A stretch of DNA of 64,000 nucleotides, taken from positions 3,904,001-3,968,000 of the forward strand of contig JANUWF010002200.1 of assembly GCA_026120185.1 (NCBI GenBank), given 5' to 3'. A program made the position numbers and the translations under genes. Below the pieces are notes generated by a model, which searched no databases, was not told the origin of the DNA, and worked only from the letters and a program-made list of their open reading frames with translations. Below, piece after piece: positions 12,191-24,438 of the stretch. Source of the DNA: Voacanga thouarsii. Lineage: Eukaryota > Streptophyta > Magnoliopsida > Gentianales > Apocynaceae. The number at the start of each line of letters is the position of its first letter. Position 1 is the first letter of the stretch.

Positions 12191-12259
12191 GTTTTTGAAT
12201 TTAACCCTAAAAACAATTAGGTAAATCAATTAAAGTAATTATTTAATGAAATAAATATG

Positions 12260-12545
12260 CCCGCGGCGCGAAACTGCAAAAAGAGGAATTCGGTTGTCCG
12301 ACGTGGTCAGAAGATGGCGCCACGGCCCCACCGTTATAACATCATTAATATCCACTTCAATGAATTTCTCTCTCTCTCACCTGATGGAACTGTGCACTGA
12401 CTTCCAATTTTCTACCGACAACCATCTAAAGACAATTTAATCATCTTCAGCAGTACGTTTGTTTGTGGCAGAAGAAGCTCTCCGAGTAAATTTTGGTGTG
12501 GGTTTTTGGGGAGGAAGAAGTCGAAGAGCAAAATTCAGCAAGAAA
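12260..12545 (+). promoter_or_regulatory. Probable promoter and 5' leader of the endo-beta-mannosidase gene
   Basis: A less AT-rich stretch after the fold-back element contains GACGTGG (ACGT core, about 12299-12305). A pyrimidine patch TTCTCTCTCTCTCACC follows at about 12366-12381, typical of plant core promoters and leaders. No clear TATA box is visible. The leader precedes the ATG at 12546, which sits in AAAATGGGG; TTG codons upstream in the same frame are not credible starts. Confidence 0.45.
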
Positions 12546-15500
12546 ATGGGGGAAATTGGGAAGCTTGTGTTGGATAAGGGGTGGTTGGCAGCGAGATCGA
12601 CTGAGGTGGACCTTACGGGAGTGCAGCTCACTACTACTCATCCGCCTTCTTCCTCTACTGATCCTTGGATGGAAGCAGTTGTTCCTGGAACGTAATGACT
12701 TTTATTTACTTTTCTGGATTTTTACTGTCCTTTGTGGAAATTTTGTTTGCTTTTTTTCTTTGGTTGTGTTGGTTTAATTTGATGAGTTTTAACTGGGTAT
12801 GTGGACATTGCCTGGGGAAATAGTTACTGGATAGGAGAAATGATCACTGGACTATTCTGCATGTGTTATCAAAGAAGAAAGTGGAGATCTTTCTTTTCTT
12901 AATGTAATTGAGTTTCTGGTTTTTTAGTAGGGAAAACAGTGAAAAATGCCATCAAATTATTTATGTTTCATAATTTATATCCTTTATCTTTTTTTTACTT
13001 TTTTATATTCTCTACAAATTTTATGTACTTTAAAATATTCTTTTACCATTCTAAATAAGAATTTCCGGTGAGAATTGGTATGCGCATGTGAGTAAGTTAG
13101 GGCAAAATTGTGAAAATTTTTACCAGACGGAGACATGTAAATTCTCACTGGAAATTCTTGTTTAGAGTTGTGGAAAGATTTTTTAAAATACATAAAATTC
13201 GTCAAGGATATAAAAAGGTACCAAAAAAATAAATAAAATAAAGGATGTAAATCATGAAACATAAATAGTTTGATGGTATTTTTCACTATTTTCCTTTTTT
13301 AGTTTATATATTGATTTTTAAATTATCTTTGACTAATGCTAGATTTTGGATACTGGCAATTGAATTGGAAGTTTGGGAAAATATTGAAGATTTAAGAAAG
13401 CACAAGGCAGGTTACAGTATAGAGAAAATGAAGGAAAAGAGCTCGCTCTTAATTATCTATGAGTTTCAAAGTTGGATTGCTTATAGAAATTGTGTGATTA
13501 GCATCAGAGTTGTTTTACTATTAGAATTGGGCTGCTGCTTTCAATTGGTATTTTTCCGTATCCTCTTTTTTTTTTTTTTTTCTAAAAAAAATTGAAACTT
13601 AGCATGTAACTGATACATCATTCTTTTGTTTCTTTGTGTCATTGGCACCAGCAGTTTAAGTCCAGCCAAAGAAAAACCCATCGTCTGTTCAGATTGCAAG
13701 AAGAAATCACAGTGTCATACAAAATCTTAATTGAATTGTATCTAATAATGAATTATATATCGAAACTAGAAACAGAGCATGCAATGTCAATTTTAAGGCG
13801 GGGCAAAGGGAGTGGGTTTTTATTGATGATGGATTAGGGTGACACATATTGGGAGTGCGAAGTGTAAACATAATTTAAGAAGCCAAAATGTTTATCTGAC
13901 TTGTAAATGAAGGAGAGTGAGAGCTGGAAACCAGAATAATGAACTTTGAAGTTTTTTATATAATAAATCTCGTTACATTTTTTAATAATAAATATATTTT
14001 CATTGTTATGTTACTCATCAGATGGGTTTGATTGATTTTATTGCAGTGTTCTGGCAACCCTTTTGAAAAACAAACTTGTACCAGATCCTTTCTATGGGTT
14101 GGAAAATGAAGCAATTATTGATATTGCTGATTCTGGGCGAGAACACTACACATTCTGGTTTTTTACAACATTTGGGTGTAAGCTGGTAAGCCATGCTTTT
14201 GAGAAAGCAATGGGTGCAGATGTTTAACTTGGCTTGAGGACTAATGTCTGTGCATATTATAGTAAGAGTGGCTTCAAGCTCATGCATACAATATCTTAAC
14301 CATAAATTATGGTTTTCTGTTTGGTAATAGATTTTTTCCCAAGTTGGCAGCATATTAAAGATATAGTTTAATTTCTGACTCTGCGTTGTACATCCTGCGA
14401 TTTACGTCCTCCACAGGGCCCCAAAGCAGGAGTGGTGGAGGCACTCGTAATAGGACATTACCACAAAGATATAGTTCAATCTTTTCTCTTGACGTTCTTG
14501 GAGTAGTTAAATTTTCTCTCTGAAGCAAGTCATTATTAATTTTACACAATTAATCTGATACTTTGTGAAAGGCATGCTATTCTTCATCTTTGACGGCATA
14601 ATCAGCATGCTTTCTGAATTAAAGATTTTCACAGATGGCAGAGTTCAAGTTGTCTACTTTTTTCACCTGTCATATATTCCTCAGTAGTTATGGAACAGGA
14701 TTCCAATTGAAAAAAGAAATTCATTTTCATGGAAATGAAACGACTTAAATTTGGCTTTGTGCAAACAAAAGCTGAAAGCATCTTGTTTGATATTTTAGGA
14801 CCTTGTGGCAGTTATGCATATGACACATGCAATCTTGATGGTGTTTTGTCTTTCATGCTTATGTGAATGACATTGTAGAAAAAGTTCTGTTTTATGATAT
14901 TAAGTTACTTCTGTTTTTGGGCTAATGTGTGTTATTTAATCTTCTAGAAACAGGGAAGTTCATTTTCTAAATTCAGCTGGAAATATTAATCATTTGTTTG
15001 GTCTGTGTTTGGCTTTAATACCTAAAAGAAGGAACTTCTTGTTTTACCCTCTATTCTTCCACTTACAATTGATACAATTCTTGAATTTATTTCAGTCAAG
15101 TAATCAGCATGTTGATTTAAACTTCCGAGCTATAAATTATTCTGCTGAGCTCTATTTGAATGGGCATAAGGAGGTCCTTCCAAAGGGGATGTTCCGAAGA
15201 CATTCTATTGACGTTACTAAGTTCCTGCATCCAGATGGCCAAAACATGCTTGCTGTCCTAGTTCATCCTCCTGATCATCCTGGAAGAATTCCTCCTGAAG
15301 GGGGTCAAGGTGGTGATCATGAGGTACATACAATTCTGAAGGAATCTACTCTGTGTTTGTGTGTGTGTGTGTGTGTGTGTTTTAAATATAATTAATATAA
15401 TATAAATAATGAGTAAATAAATTATTATTAAATAAACTAATTAAGTACAAATTTTTGTTTTAATAAATATTTTATTTACTTTATTCAACTGATTCATTTA

Positions 15501-18500
15501 TTATTATAAATTTTTTAGAAGTTTTTTATGAAGACAGAGAATGCATGCTATGTGTAAGGTTTAGTTGTCATGTAAGCCTTTCTTGTGCTTTAACATAAAT
15601 TTGGTACTTATGACAAGTCAGAGAAGCATGCCTGATGCCTAATTTTTCTGGTCATAATGGTCAAAACTGATGAATGGATGGCATCCACAAATCTTCAGGA
15701 GAATAAAAATACTGATATCCATTAAGGTTGGTGGACCTGAAAAAGATATCCTGAGCAGAGTCAAGCATGAGTATGAGAAAATTTGTATACTATATTTTGG
15801 ATTTTAACTTGAACCAGTGACAGAGAATTTGGCTTTTTAACAGCATTGATGAACTTTCCATTTTGGTTTTTTGTTCTGGTTATGATGAAAATCAAAGAAA
15901 CGATTATTAATGTTTTTGGGTAGTTGCAAAAGGTTCATAAACTCATGCGTTTTTGAAAATTTTCTTTCTGTAAATTTACTATTGAAATCAATTTTTGGAA
16001 TTCCTTGTCTGTTATGCTAAATTACTTAATGGCTTGAATTTGATTTCTTTTACATTGCTGCGATATTACTGCTTTTTAGTTTCATCTTATTGTTTCAGAT
16101 TGGGAAAGACGTTGCTGCGCAATATGTTGAGGGTTGGGATTGGATGGCTCCAATAAGGTGACAATGGAGTGTTGCTGTATATTCTCCCTATTACCTCCTC
16201 CTCGTCCTTTGACTTTGATAGTTTACACATGAAATTTGTGTATATAAGGAACGAGACTATTTAGGAAAAAGTGAGAGTGATATCCATTGAAGACAAGATG
16301 AGAGAAAACCACTTGCATTGGTTTGGACACATATAGAGAAGATCAAGGGATACCCCTGTTAGGAGAATTAAGGGATAGAGGCATGATAGGTTGGACAGAG
16401 GTAAAGGCAGGCGTAAGATGATATGGATGGAGATGATTAGAAGAGATAAATTTTTGTTAGATTTGGATGAAAATATGACGGTAGATAGAAAGAAGTGGAG
16501 GGGGAGGATTCATGTGAATGACCACACGTAATCTTATATTAGTTCATGTTACCGACCTCGAGTTTTTTGAGACTAAGGCTTAGTTTTTGTTGTTTTGTTT
16601 TTGTTGTTTTGTTGTAAGGTCATGAAATGAATTCACTTCATAAATTTCTGCATTCTAGGGTTTAATCTGCACACTGGAAGTTCCTTGAAGACAGATTATA
16701 AGAAAAAAGAACTAGAAGTGTCTTAAAGCTGAGAAAGATTAACAGAAACATCTTCAATCAGGTTTGTCATGGAAGGTTGACATGTGTGGTTAATTGGATG
16801 TCACCCTAAGGATGTTAGACTGGGTCAGCAAACTTGAACAAGTAATGGTTGAGAGAAATGCAAACTCACCCTAGACTTATCTTTAGTGGATGTGCTGTCT
16901 GTGGGTTGAATAACTAATTGGCACTATGAGGATTGAATCTGGTTATACCAGACCGTGCAGCTTCATCAATGAATGCTTTTTCATGATTATTTATCTAGGT
17001 TTCTTTTTATGCAGTTGAATACTGCAGGCTTTAAACTTCTCTGCTTAATAATGATGAGTTGGGAATGGCATAAGCAAAGGTTGTGCTCCAGTGTGCATCA
17101 TGAAGTGTTTTTTTTTTTTTTTCTGGCTGGGGGGTGGGGACAATTTTTTTTAAAACAAATTTACAGTCTAAGTACTGAGGTCAAATCACAAGCAATGAGC
17201 AATTTGCTCATGGTAAAAACACAAAATCAAATCCCACATGGCTATATATATATATATATATATATATATTTGCAAGCTACACACTGAAATTCATCTTGGT
17301 TTAAAGTTTTTACAGAACTGATATTGATGTATTCTTGTCAATATAAGTGTTCTTCTCAGTTTCTTTCAGATAATGTCTATCCATTCAGTGCATATAATTT
17401 GCAGAAAATATATTTCTTAAGTGAATGAATATTTCTTTCAGGAAGTTAAATAACTGAAATCTATATGTTATTATAGGGACCGGAACACTGGCATTTGGGA
17501 TGAAGTATCCATTTCCATTACTGGGGTGAGTTTTATCCGAGTTCATATTCTGAATATTGTTGTTTTATTTCTGGAGTTCATTGTGTAATCTTTTCCCAAA
17601 CTATGTTCGAAAGCTTGACATTTTTGTAACTTATAGGTTGTGCATTGCTATGCTATACACTTCTTTATTCGAGTCACTATTTGCATTTTAAAATGGTCAC
17701 TTTCACTTTCCCCTTTGAAGGCACCAAGATTGTCAGTACACCCCCTCATATTCACTTGTATCAATGCTCAATCTTCTCACATCACTAAAACCTTCCATCA
17801 GGCCCCAAGTTGTTTCAAAATTGGTCATTTGAATCTCAGATGTGCTATGAGAGAGAAGGGAATGGTGCCCTAAGCGCTTGCAGTAATCTATCCAAGGATA
17901 TTGAATAAAACTGAGCTTTGAGAAGTTTGAATTATGAAAAAGTGAAGTGGTTTTGACTGGAGATGGAGTGTATTTGAAAGACTAATTCACTTTTGTTTCG
18001 GATTTAAAAAAAAGAGGGGGGGGGGGGACCTTCTCTTTACATGGCACTTGTGAAATTCACATGAATCAATCGTGGATTAGCTTTAAAGTCTAACAGAAGG
18101 TTGTCCCAATCTGGGAACATTGGATTAGGTGGCTGGTTGATGCAATTGAAAGTTCAAGGGGGCTTTGTGATAAACTTGGTACTTTGGAGGGCAAAGCGAG
18201 ATTTACCATATTTAACAACTTGCCATTTGCAACTTACAGAGAATGATTAAAGTATTCACATATTTTTATCATGTTTGATGAGGGCTTCCAATATTCTAGT
18301 CTGATTGAAGTATTAGGATAATATTTATTCTAAAAGAAAATTTTAAGCATTTATTTTTGTGTTTGCTGAATTCTCTTTTCTACTTAAGATTTATACAAAT
18401 TTAAGATTGGGACTGGTAATGTACTGCATTATAATATTTTGTCATGTTTCCTAGTTCCTGATACAGTAACACTTTTGTGCAGCCAGTTAAGATAGTGGAT

Positions 18501-21500
18501 CCTCACTTGGTTTCATCATTCTTTGACAATTACAACAGAGTATATCTTCACACTACCACAGATTTGGTCAATAAAAGTGCTGGCGTTGCAGAGTGTTCTT
18601 TGAATATCCAAGTGGCAACTGAACTTGAGGATGATATTTGCTTAGTAGAGCATCTTCAGACTCAGAATGTGACTATACCTCCCGGGGGACATGTTCAATA
18701 TACATTTCCAGAGGTCAGTTTGTTATTGCTTCTGTAAAACGAGTGCAATTTAATTTTGTGCATTCTAGCACACAAGCGTACCCATATTACACAAGATTGT
18801 ATCATTTTCATAAAATTGCTTGTTATTTTTACTTGATATATAAAGATTTATTCTGGATAGAGAAACAACTTTGGAAGAGAATTAACTGTGAGAAAATTTT
18901 CTGCTTTTGTGATGTGTAAAGAATCCTAATATGTAGGCATCAATATGAATTTGTCTTCAATTCCCATGCATGATGCCACAGAATCATCATTATCTTCACA
19001 CAATTTCTTAGCTTGGGATGGAGATCATATCAGCTCAGCTACATCCAAGATAGAAACTAGCTGAGTTTGGTACTTGCATGCCTACCTACTGGAACTTACC
19101 TGTTGATCACTTTAAGTGATGTTCAATTACTCAAATGTATCGACAAAATTATTTTAGGAGTCACAAAAGAAACATGGACTATGATGTGATACATGGATGC
19201 ATTGGGGGGAAAAAAAAAGTTGTTGGCATGTGAAATCTTGAATAAAGTTATAATTAGTGTAAATAATCAATGTTGTAGCATGAGTGCACATAATCTGCCA
19301 ACAATATTCAGAATGTTTAGGGTTTATGCATCCATATTACTACAATTTGAAATTTATGAGTTACAAATTTAATTTCTCAATTAATGTCGGAATTCTTGCT
19401 TAATCTTCACTCTATATTACTGTTTCTTAGAAATGAATATATAGTATATAATTTTATCATGCACTATTGAATTATGGGGCAAAAGAATTTTCTACAACTT
19501 GATGTGTGCTTGCGTTAGATGTGCTTAAAGTTGGGAGACTGTCTTCTTCTTCTTCTCGACAGTTTGGAAAAGTCAGTAGTCTGTGGTGAGATGTCTGTGT
19601 GGTGTGTACTATCAAACTGTCGAGAAACTTACTTGTGACACTTAATTCTGTATTAGGCACAGAACTTTTCAGGAAAATAAACAAAATACATTGAAATGCT
19701 TTTGTATGTTCAGTTTATGGTCCAAACGAAATTTTAGACCGGAAATACTAGGCATAGTCCTTATAGTTTGTGAATGATTTGTATCTACAGCTTTTCTTTT
19801 ACAAGCCCCATCTCTGGTGGCCCAATGGCATGGGAAAGCAATCTCTATACAATGTGGAAATAACAATAAATGTGAAGGGCTTCGGGGAATCTGATTTGTG
19901 GAGCCACCATTTTGGCTTTCGCAAAATTGAGAGTCAAATAGATACTGCTACTGGAGGAAGGTAACCCATTTTCTAGATTCTATTCCAAATTTCCAATTTC
20001 AACAGTTAGGTTAATGTTACATTACTTCAGTTGGTTCCTTGATTTTTAACGTCCATCATTTCTCTCTCTAGGTTATTCAAGGTCAATGGAGAGCCAGTTT
20101 TTATCCGTGGAGGTAACTGGATATTGTCAGATGGACTCCTAAGGCTTTCAAAGGAACGATATAAAACAGATATCAAATTTCATGCTGATATGAACTTCAA
20201 CATGATGCGCTGTTGGGGTGGTGGGATAGCTGAGAGGCCAGAGTTTTATCACTACTGTGATATATATGGTCTGCTGGTAACTACATGGCTCTCTGCTCTA
20301 TGTGTGTGGGGTTGTGTTTCTGTTTCTTACTTAGGTGCACGGAAGCATTAATTTTGTGGAGGTATGAGTTTGAATATACATTTTAGATGGATCTGTGGAA
20401 ATACACGGGTGACTTGCATGATCCAAGATTTAAGAATATTATGTACACGTCCTGGTTACTATTCTTTGCCATGACTGTGAAACTGTTAATTACCAGCTTA
20501 TCTACAAGTTTCATCTGTTTTTGTGGAGTACAAATAATTAGGCACTGTAACATCATTCCTCTGGTGTTGGCTGCTTTGCTATCAATATGTCCAACATGTG
20601 ACAATTTTTTACAAAGATTGAAAGTTAAGACTTCTTTTGCTACTTTAGTGTCCTATTGAATTACCACAATGTTTGAGAGCTTAAAATGTTAGAGAGGAAA
20701 GCAATTTATCACACATACCAAAAAAGACCATGCTTGGAGGGAAAGTAGATTACATAGGAAAGTTTTCTAGTTCTTTGCACGATGGATGATGATAATATAA
20801 CTCTCAAACAGGGGGAGTTTCTGTTTGGCTTTTGTCTTTTGTCGTAGACCTGTACTGAAGATTTTCCAGAGAAGACACAAACCTTGTTTCAAGTTCTCAC
20901 ATAAAAATAGGTGGCTTCCCTTGAGGTTGTGCTTAATGAATGTGTTGGATAGGGATTATTTGAAATCCTTCCCTTAGCAGCATAAAAGATTGTGGAGACC
21001 CTGAAATGTGGCAATCCCTGTAGAATGCTTCTGGCATATATTCGTTTTGAAATCAACAGTGTTGACTTGTAATGAGCTTTTCATGAGGGTTAAACTTTTC
21101 TTTCCCTGAATTCTAGGTTTAATGATAGCTTTGTATATCTTAAAGCTCTCTCTCTCTTTCCCCCTTCTCCCCCCCTGACAATTAAACTGTGGTAAGCTAA
21201 TCAACAAATTATGCTTGGTGGGGCTTTTACATCTCAGCTCCATCTGAAAGAACAGGGAAAACTGCAAATGCACCTACTTGTGATCTTATTTCCTCTTATT
21301 TTGTAGGTCTGGCAAGAATTCTGGATAACTGGAGACTGTGACGGACGAGGCATCCCTGTGTCAAACCCAAATGGCCCACTGGACCATGATCTCTTCTTGC
21401 TTTGTGCCAGGGATACTGTCAAGCTTCTCAGAAATCATCCTAGTCTCGCGTTATGGGTGGGGGGTAATGAACAAGTTCCTCCAGAGGATATCAATACAGC

Positions 21501-23356
21501 TTTGATGAATGATCTAAAGCTTCATCCATACTTTACCAGTGACATTTCAAAAGGAGGAGTTTCCCCTGTCTTCAAGGACCCAAGTCAGTCCCTTGATGGT
21601 ACACGGGTATACATCCAAGGATCCATGTGGGATGGCTTTGCAGATGGGAAAGGAGACTTTACAGATGGCCCTTATGAAATTCAGTATCCTGAGGACTTCT
21701 TTAAGCATGATTATTACGACTATGGATTCAATCCAGAGGTAGGTTCTATCGGAATGCCTGTGGCAGCTACCATCAGGGCAACAATGCCTCCTGAAGGGTG
21801 GACGATTCCTTTGTTTAAAAAGTTGCCCGATGGCTATGTGGAGGAAGTCCCAAATCCTATATGGGAATACCATAAATATATCCCATATTCAAAACCAGGA
21901 AAGGTTCACGATCAGATATTACTCTATGGTGTGCCAAAAGATCTTGATGATTTTTGTCTTAAGGTAATAAATTGGTTTCTTTGATGCATGCAGCTGTTAG
22001 TCAGGTCTCCTTTATTCCTTGCCTGAGCAGTACTTTAACCTTTTCAGGCTCAATTAGTTAACTATATCCAGTATAGAGCTATCTTAGAAGGCTGGACCTC
22101 ACGTATGTGGGGCAAGTACACAGGTGTCTTAATTTGGAAAACTCAAAATCCTTGGACAGGTCTTAGAGGACAGTTCTATGATCATCTTCATGACCAAACA
22201 GCAGGATTCTATGGTTGTCGCTCTGCTGCAGAACCTATCCATGTTCAACTTAATTTGGCAACATTCTATATAGAGGTAAGAACGACTTTAAAAAATTTTC
22301 AATGTAAAGCTCAAAAGGACTGATCATATATAAACTTTTTCTCCTTTCTTTTTCTTTTTTCTGTATTAAGAATTTGAGTTCACTTTTGATCCTCTAATTG
22401 CCTACATATGGGGATTTGGAAAATTTGTTTGTACTCCTCAACTGGCAAAGATCATATACTTCATTCTCCATATTGAAGATATTTAGAAATCTAATTGAAA
22501 TACTACAAAACTCTTTTTTTTTTTTTTTGGGTCTCATTTTGCTCTTGTGGCTGCACAGGTGGTTAACACTACATCGGAGGAAGTATCTAATGTGGCTATA
22601 GAAGCCTCTGTTTGGGATCTGGAAGGAGCATCTCCATACTACAAAGTTTCAGAAAAGCTGACCATTCCATCTAAAAGAACAGTGCCAATTTTTGAAATGA
22701 AATATCCAAAGTCTAAAAATGCAAAGCCAGTATACTTCCTTCTTCTTAAACTCTATAATGTATCAGACTATGGCATTTTGTCCCGAAACTTCTACTGGTT
22801 GCATCTGCCTGGTGGAGATTACAAGCTTCTGGAGTCATACAAGAAAAAGAAAATGCCACTTCAGATAACTACTCAGGCTGTAATAAGAGGATCGACGTAT
22901 GAAATCCGAATGCAGGTAAAGAATGCTTCAAAGAAGCTGGATTCGGTTAGTCTTCTTGATAAGAATAAGTTCATCGAAGAAAATGGTGATGGTGATTTTG
23001 GTACATCATCATTGGCACTTGTTCATAATGGGGATCAGAAGAAGCAAAAAATTACTTTATTTCAGAAGATTCAGAGAAAAATTTCAATGGAGACCAGCGG
23101 TTTGCGGGTAGCTGAAATTAATGGAGCTGAGTCTGGAGTTGCCTTTTTCCTCCATTTCTCTGTTCATGCTTCAAACAAAGGCTATAAGGAAGGGGAGGAT
23201 ACACGAATTCTACCTGTCCATTACTCTGACAACTACTTTTCACTTGTACCTGGTGAAGAAATGCCTATTACAGTCTCCTTTGAGGTCCCTCCAGGCGTCA
23301 CTCCTCGAGTTACACTTCATGGATGGAATTATCACAGTGGCCATAACATTCTTTAA
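12546..23356 (+). CDS. EBM: Mannosylglycoprotein endo-beta-mannosidase, GH2 family (11 exons)
   Basis: Exons: 12546-12691, 14047-14185, 15096-15323, 16099-16157, 17477-17525, 18483-18713, 19791-19960, 20072-20276, 21307-21963, 22048-22275, 22559-23356. All introns are GT-AG; the sum is 2910 nt, or 969 residues without a stop. The protein follows plant endo-beta-mannosidases end to end (known size about 940-950). These hydrolyse the Man-beta-1,4-GlcNAc bond of the trimannosyl N-glycan core. Seen: N-terminal beta domain (about residues 50-205, [20 protein letters not shown]), Ig-like domain (about 208-340), TIM barrel from about 345 ([21 protein letters not shown]). The acid/base is Glu464 in WVGGNEQ (21469-21471); the probable nucleophile is Glu553 in GFNPEVGS (21736-21738). 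There is no obvious signal peptide. It is convergent with the DUF1639 gene. It appears functional despite transposon relics in introns 1, 4 and 5. Confidence 0.96.
12929..13294. mobile_element. Mutator-type MITE in intron 1, 9-bp TSD TTTTTTAGT
   Basis: Two inverted arms of roughly 150 bp pair across a short centre. The left arm begins GGGAAAACAGTGAAAAATGC at about 12930; the right arm, inverted, begins GGAAAATAGTGAAAAATACC. Both continue with CATCAAA and TTATGTTTCAT. The element is flanked by a perfect 9-bp duplication TTTTTTAGT (12920-12928, 13295-13303), the length made by Mutator-like transposases. The left end has two bases more than the right. The 100-codon frame antisense through it is a by-product of the arms. 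Confidence 0.85.
15359..15380. repeat. (GT)n microsatellite in intron 3
   Basis: Eleven GT units, 36 bp downstream of the exon 3 donor site. Confidence 0.9.
16240..16620 (+). mobile_element. 5'-truncated RTE-type LINE tail in intron 4
   Basis: A plus-strand frame reads ENHLHWFGH, then after a stop [29 protein letters not shown] and [15 protein letters not shown]. This is the usual C-terminus of plant RTE LINE ORF2 (the R-WFGHV-RRP ... R-R-W-E-I ... DR-WR pattern). A 3' tail of TTGTTGTTTTG-like repeats ends at about 16615. A short TAAGG occurs on both sides (about 16245 and 16616) and could be the target duplication, but it is too short to trust. Sense orientation relative to the host gene. 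Confidence 0.75.
17243..17269. repeat. (TA)n microsatellite in intron 4
   Basis: Fourteen TA units, about 200 bp upstream of exon 5. Confidence 0.95.
17688..18214. mobile_element. Degenerate long-inverted-repeat element (MITE relic) in intron 5
   Basis: The left arm from about 17690 (AAAATGGTCACTTTCACTTT, then CCCCTTTGAAGGCACCAAG) matches the reverse complement of the right arm ending at about 18213 (AATATGGTAAATCTCGCTTT, then GCCCTCCAAAGTACCAAG). The match continues over some 75-100 bp, with about one base in three different. A run of 12 G lies inside (18016-18027). No duplication was found at the ends; an old element is the simplest reading. Confidence 0.5.
19554..19625. repeat. 13-bp perfect inverted repeat in intron 6
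   Basis: TCTCGACAGTTTG (19554-19566) is exactly inverted at 19613-19625, with a 46-nt loop. It lies about 165 bp before exon 7. Its function, if any, is unknown. Confidence 0.75.
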
Positions 23357-24438
23357 GCAGAGGTAAAATAGAATTCATTGTTGCTATTGCCAGAACCACA
23401 GGAAATTTCCACTCTTAAGGTGGGTGCAACCTTTTAAGGAATTGGAAATACAATACATGCATACTCCTTCCTTTCACCTACTGTAAGAGATCTTTTTGCT
23501 GGAGTTCAAATTAAGGCATGACAGTTGAAGCTAGATAATGAATAATGGAAAATCTTGCGTCACAGATAGTCTTGTGCATACTGTTCAGAGTATATCATGA
23601 ACTGGTTACGTCTGTTAAGCCTGTGTTTATTCATTCATCTTTTATGTAGTTATGCAAGTAAATTTCTACTGCAATGGGAGCGTGATTCTTAAGCTGTGAA
23701 TTGGGGCACCTGATTAATCACCACTCGCTGTAGAAACACTATGATAAAGTGGTGTGTTGGTTTTGAAATCAGTTCTCTTTGCCTCCTTTTGCACAGCAGT
23801 GATGCAGATCTGGGAAGAGGGTTCACAGTTTGCGTTGTCCTCCTTTTGCATCTAATTTCCAATACAACAACTATGAACACAATCTTGCATTAGCCAAAGA
23901 AAATAAAGAAACCAAAAATCAAAAGCTCAATTACGTTTCTTCTTCAATCACATACAGGCTAGTGGTCAAATTCACCTCTACCAGACAAGGCAGTTGCTAT
24001 CCCAGACTAAAATTTCCACTCTCATTCAAATTCAACAAACTAGGATGACACAACTAAACAAAGAAATAAACAGAAGTAAACACAGAAAGACAGTAAATCC
24101 AGAAGGGTTTAACAAAGAAATAAACAGTAGAAAATAGAATTTTCACAGAAAGACAGTAAATCCAGAACAACAGCTTCCCTTCAAGAAGAATCAGCAGAGC
24201 CGGAAGGCGAATGAATGAGTAGCAGTGAGCTGCATTCCATCTCAATATTTTCATAACAAAAAGTTCCTCAATCGCTGCATTACACAAATTTGCATAAAGA
24301 AGAAAGAAAAACGTTAATATAAATAAAAAAATAAATAAAACCCATAGTTCAGTTATTCGTTTGCAGTAAAATCTGCAAGTTAACAGAGAGAATCCCCCAA
24401 AAAATAGAAAAACATTTTTTTTATGGGGTTGTCGCCAA
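23357..24438. other. Shared 3' region of two convergent genes
   Basis: It holds the 3' UTR of the mannosidase gene (plus) and that of the DUF1639 gene (minus). AATAATGG/AATAAT-like words at about 23540 could serve as poly(A) signals for the plus gene. An internal direct repeat (AACAAAGAAATAAACAGA and ACAGAAAGACAGTAAATCCA; copies at about 24056-24103 and 24110-24165) lies near 24.1 kb. No further gene is seen. Confidence 0.5.

Noticed and set aside
12984..13286. 100-codon minus-strand frame in intron 1
   Set aside because: It runs through the two arms of the MITE; the frame is a by-product of the inverted repeat and has no known domain.
21547..21873. 108-codon minus-strand frame
   Set aside because: Antisense to exon 9 of the mannosidase gene.
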